Below, one piece after another: positions 62,547-64,000 of a stretch of 64,000 nt of DNA. How positions within the stretch are numbered: position 1 is the first letter of the stretch; every line of letters begins with the position of its first letter. The notes beneath the pieces were generated by a model. It was not told where the DNA came from, did no database searches, and was given only the letters and a program-made list of their open reading frames with translations. Made by a program: the position numbers and the translations under genes. The stretch covers positions 4,092,001 through 4,156,000 of the forward strand of contig OZ244175.1 of assembly GCA_965216535.1 (NCBI GenBank), read 5' to 3'. The stretch comes from Hoeflea_A sp965216535 (GTDB taxonomy: Bacteria > Pseudomonadota > Alphaproteobacteria > Rhizobiales > Rhizobiaceae).

Positions 62547-62560
62547 TTGATCTGGATCAA
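62547..62560. promoter_or_regulatory. Perfect Fnr/FixK (anaerobox) site
   Basis: TTGATCTGGATCAA matches the alphaproteobacterial Fnr/FixK consensus TTGAT-N4-ATCAA at every fixed base. It is centred 70 bp upstream of the DUF6455-like start. That is right for an activator at about -41 with a short leader on the minus strand. gatB on the other side starts 155 bp away and is a less likely target. Confidence 0.85.
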
Positions 62561-62714
62561 TGTTTTTGGCGAATTGGGGAGGCTGCGGTCCGCGTTGAAA
62601 AGTCCCGGCGCAAGACGGAAAAACTTGAACCGAACACATCATTCCGCTAACCGGTAGCCGATAGACAGCTCCCTTGTTCCGTCACCAAATCTTCCTGCTC
62701 CGAACCGATACAAA

Positions 62715-64000
62715 ATGACCATAATCGATACGCGTACACCTGATCCGAAACGCCTTATTCCCGGGGCCACAGGCGACTGGGAAGTCGTAATAGGGATGGA
62801 AGTTCATGCTCAGGTCTCATCTGAGTCAAAACTGTTTTCCGGCGCTTCGACTGCGTTCGGCAGTGCGCCCAACAACAATGTGTCTCTGGTCGATGCGGCG
62901 ATGCCCGGAATGCTGCCGGTTATCAACGAAGAGTGCGTGCGTCAGGCCGTTCGCACCGGGCTGGGGCTCAAAGCCAAAATCAACAAGCGGTCCATTTTCG
63001 ATCGGAAGAACTACTTCTATCCGGATCTGCCGCAAGGCTACCAGATATCTCAGTACAAAGACCCGATTGTCGGTGAGGGCAGCATCATTGTTGAAATTGG
63101 ACCCGACCAAAAGGGCAATCTGGAAGACATCGAAATCGGCATCGAGCGGCTTCACCTTGAACAGGATGCCGGGAAGTCGTTGCACGATCAGCACCCGTCA
63201 ATGAGTTACGTGGATTTGAATCGCTCGGGCGTTGCGCTGATGGAGATCGTCTCCAAACCGGATCTGCGTTCCTCCGAGGAGGCAAAGGCATTCCTGACCA
63301 AACTGCGGACCATCCTTCGCTACCTGGGGACTTGTGACGGCAACATGGACGAGGGCTCCATGCGAGCCGATGTCAACGTTTCCGTGCGGCGGGCCGGGGA
63401 GGACTTCGGTACGCGTTGCGAGATCAAGAACGTCAACTCGATCCGCTTCGTCGGCCAGTCTATCGAATACGAAGCCCGTCGGCAGATTGGTATTCTTGAG
63501 GATGGCGGCGAAATCGACCAGGAAACACGCCTGTTCGATCCGTCCAAGGGCGAGACCCGCTCCATGAGGACTAAGGAAGACGCCCACGATTATCGCTATT
63601 TTCCGGATCCTGACCTCCTGCCGCTGGAGTTTGACGATGCCTATGTCGACGAGCTCAGGGTAGGGTTGCCGGAACTCCCGGACGACAAGAAGGAACGCTT
63701 GATGGGCGATCTCGGCCTGTCTGCCTACGATGCGTCCATTCTGGTCTCCGAAAAGCCGATCGCTGATTACTTTGAGAAAGTCGCAAGCGGGCGCGATGGC
63801 AAGACCGCCGCGAACTGGGTCATCAACGATTTGCTGGGTGCCCTCAACAAGGCTGGAAAGCAGATTGACGAAACTCCGGTCGACCCAGAGCAGATGGGAG
63901 CCATTCTCGACCTCATCAAGGAGGGAACGATATCGGGCAAGATCGCCAAGGACCTGTTCGAGATCGTTTGGTCCGAAGGCGGGGACCCGAAACAGATCGT
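62715..64000 (+). CDS. gatB: Aspartyl/glutamyl-tRNA amidotransferase subunit B (5' part; runs off the window)
   Basis: The first 428 codons of the kinase-transferase subunit of the Asp-tRNA(Asn)/Glu-tRNA(Gln) amidotransferase are present and uninterrupted. The family marks are plain: WEVVIGMEVHAQVSSESKLFSG (in part), FDRKNYFYPDLPQGYQISQ, LHLEQDAGKSLHD, DLNRSGVALMEIVSKPD, GNMDEGSMRADVNVSVR and DYRYFPDPDLLPLE. The C-terminal helical and YqeY tail domains have begun (ADYFEKVASG). The ATG at 62715 lacks a strong ribosome-binding site but gives the usual N-terminus. gatA and gatC are not nearby. Confidence 0.96.
   Translation, partial: MTIIDTRTPDPKRLIPGATGDWEVVIGMEVHAQVSSESKLFSGASTAFGSAPNNNVSLVDAAMPGMLPVINEECVRQAVRTGLGLKAKINKRSIFDRKNYFYPDLPQGYQISQYKDPIVGEGSIIVEIGPDQKGNLEDIEIGIERLHLEQDAGKSLHDQHPSMSYVDLNRSGVALMEIVSKPDLRSSEEAKAFLTKLRTILRYLGTCDGNMDEGSMRADVNVSVRRAGEDFGTRCEIKNVNSIRFVGQSIEYEARRQIGILEDGGEIDQETRLFDPSKGETRSMRTKEDAHDYRYFPDPDLLPLEFDDAYVDELRVGLPELPDDKKERLMGDLGLSAYDASILVSEKPIADYFEKVASGRDGKTAANWVINDLLGALNKAGKQIDETPVDPEQMGAILDLIKEGTISGKIAKDLFEIVWSEGGDPKQI

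Overview
The window is a contiguous stretch of an alphaproteobacterial chromosome, about 60% GC by eye and densely coded. The best fit is the order Hyphomicrobiales (Rhizobiales). The gene order tpiA-secG-pyrG ... eno-ftsB-pdhABC-lpd-yeaQ-lipA-ratA ... cinA-ispDF-dusB-ntrBCYX-trkA ... hfq-hflX is the arrangement I know from rhizobia and relatives. Alphaproteobacterial traits also include the fused ispDF gene, a PdhB subunit with its own lipoyl domain, the NtrY/NtrX pair, and a FixK/Fnr-type TTGAT-N4-ATCAA box. I saw no tRNA, rRNA, insertion sequence, prophage or CRISPR array.

Layout. (1) 1-3401: the end of a phenylacetyl-CoA epoxidase operon (paaA partial, paaB, paaC, paaD, paaE). (2) 3438-8909, minus strand: a tightly coupled run read ppiD-like, trpD, trpC, moaC, moeA, joining protein folding, tryptophan and molybdenum cofactor synthesis. 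(3) 9076-16172, plus strand: tpiA, secG, pyrG, then two sister TetR regulators with a VOC/glyoxalase-like gene, then eno. (4) 16228-30224: the outstanding feature. It is a direct tandem duplication of a roughly 7.03 kb unit, minus strand. Each unit encodes an acidic secreted-type protein of about 2,255 residues (DUF4214-like helical N-terminus, cadherin/VCBS-like domains, beta-strand-rich S-layer-like region, RTX calcium repeats, five degenerate beta modules, invariant C-terminal domain). The pair interrupts the otherwise conserved eno-ftsB-pdhA block. (5) 30390-38607: ftsB, the pyruvate dehydrogenase operon, a membrane protein, lpd, a YeaQ-type protein, lipA and ratA. (6) 38829-43752: a complete branched-chain 2-oxoacid dehydrogenase operon with its own E3. 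(7) 43825-57964: a small unknown gene, cinA and ispDF on the minus strand, then dusB-ntrB-ntrC-ntrY-ntrX-trkA-trkH-hfq-hflX on the plus strand. (8) 57976-61851, minus strand: the cytochrome bo-type quinol oxidase operon cyoABCD. (9) 62160-62483: a small DUF6455-like cysteine protein behind a perfect Fnr/FixK box, then the start of gatB, which runs off the window.

How it fits together. Central carbon genes (tpiA, eno, pdh, bkd, paa) feed acetyl-CoA and the respiratory chain (cyo). The lipoyl synthase gene lipA sits beside the two lipoylated dehydrogenase complexes it serves. The ntr genes with hfq and hflX form a nitrogen/redox and post-transcriptional regulation block, and trkA-trkH supply potassium uptake. 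The giant twin proteins have no metabolic link to their neighbours. Their architecture resembles type I-secreted RTX adhesins or S-layer proteins. The two copies are nearly identical except for a sharply bounded segment of about 1.7 kb, which makes them the most interesting object in the window.
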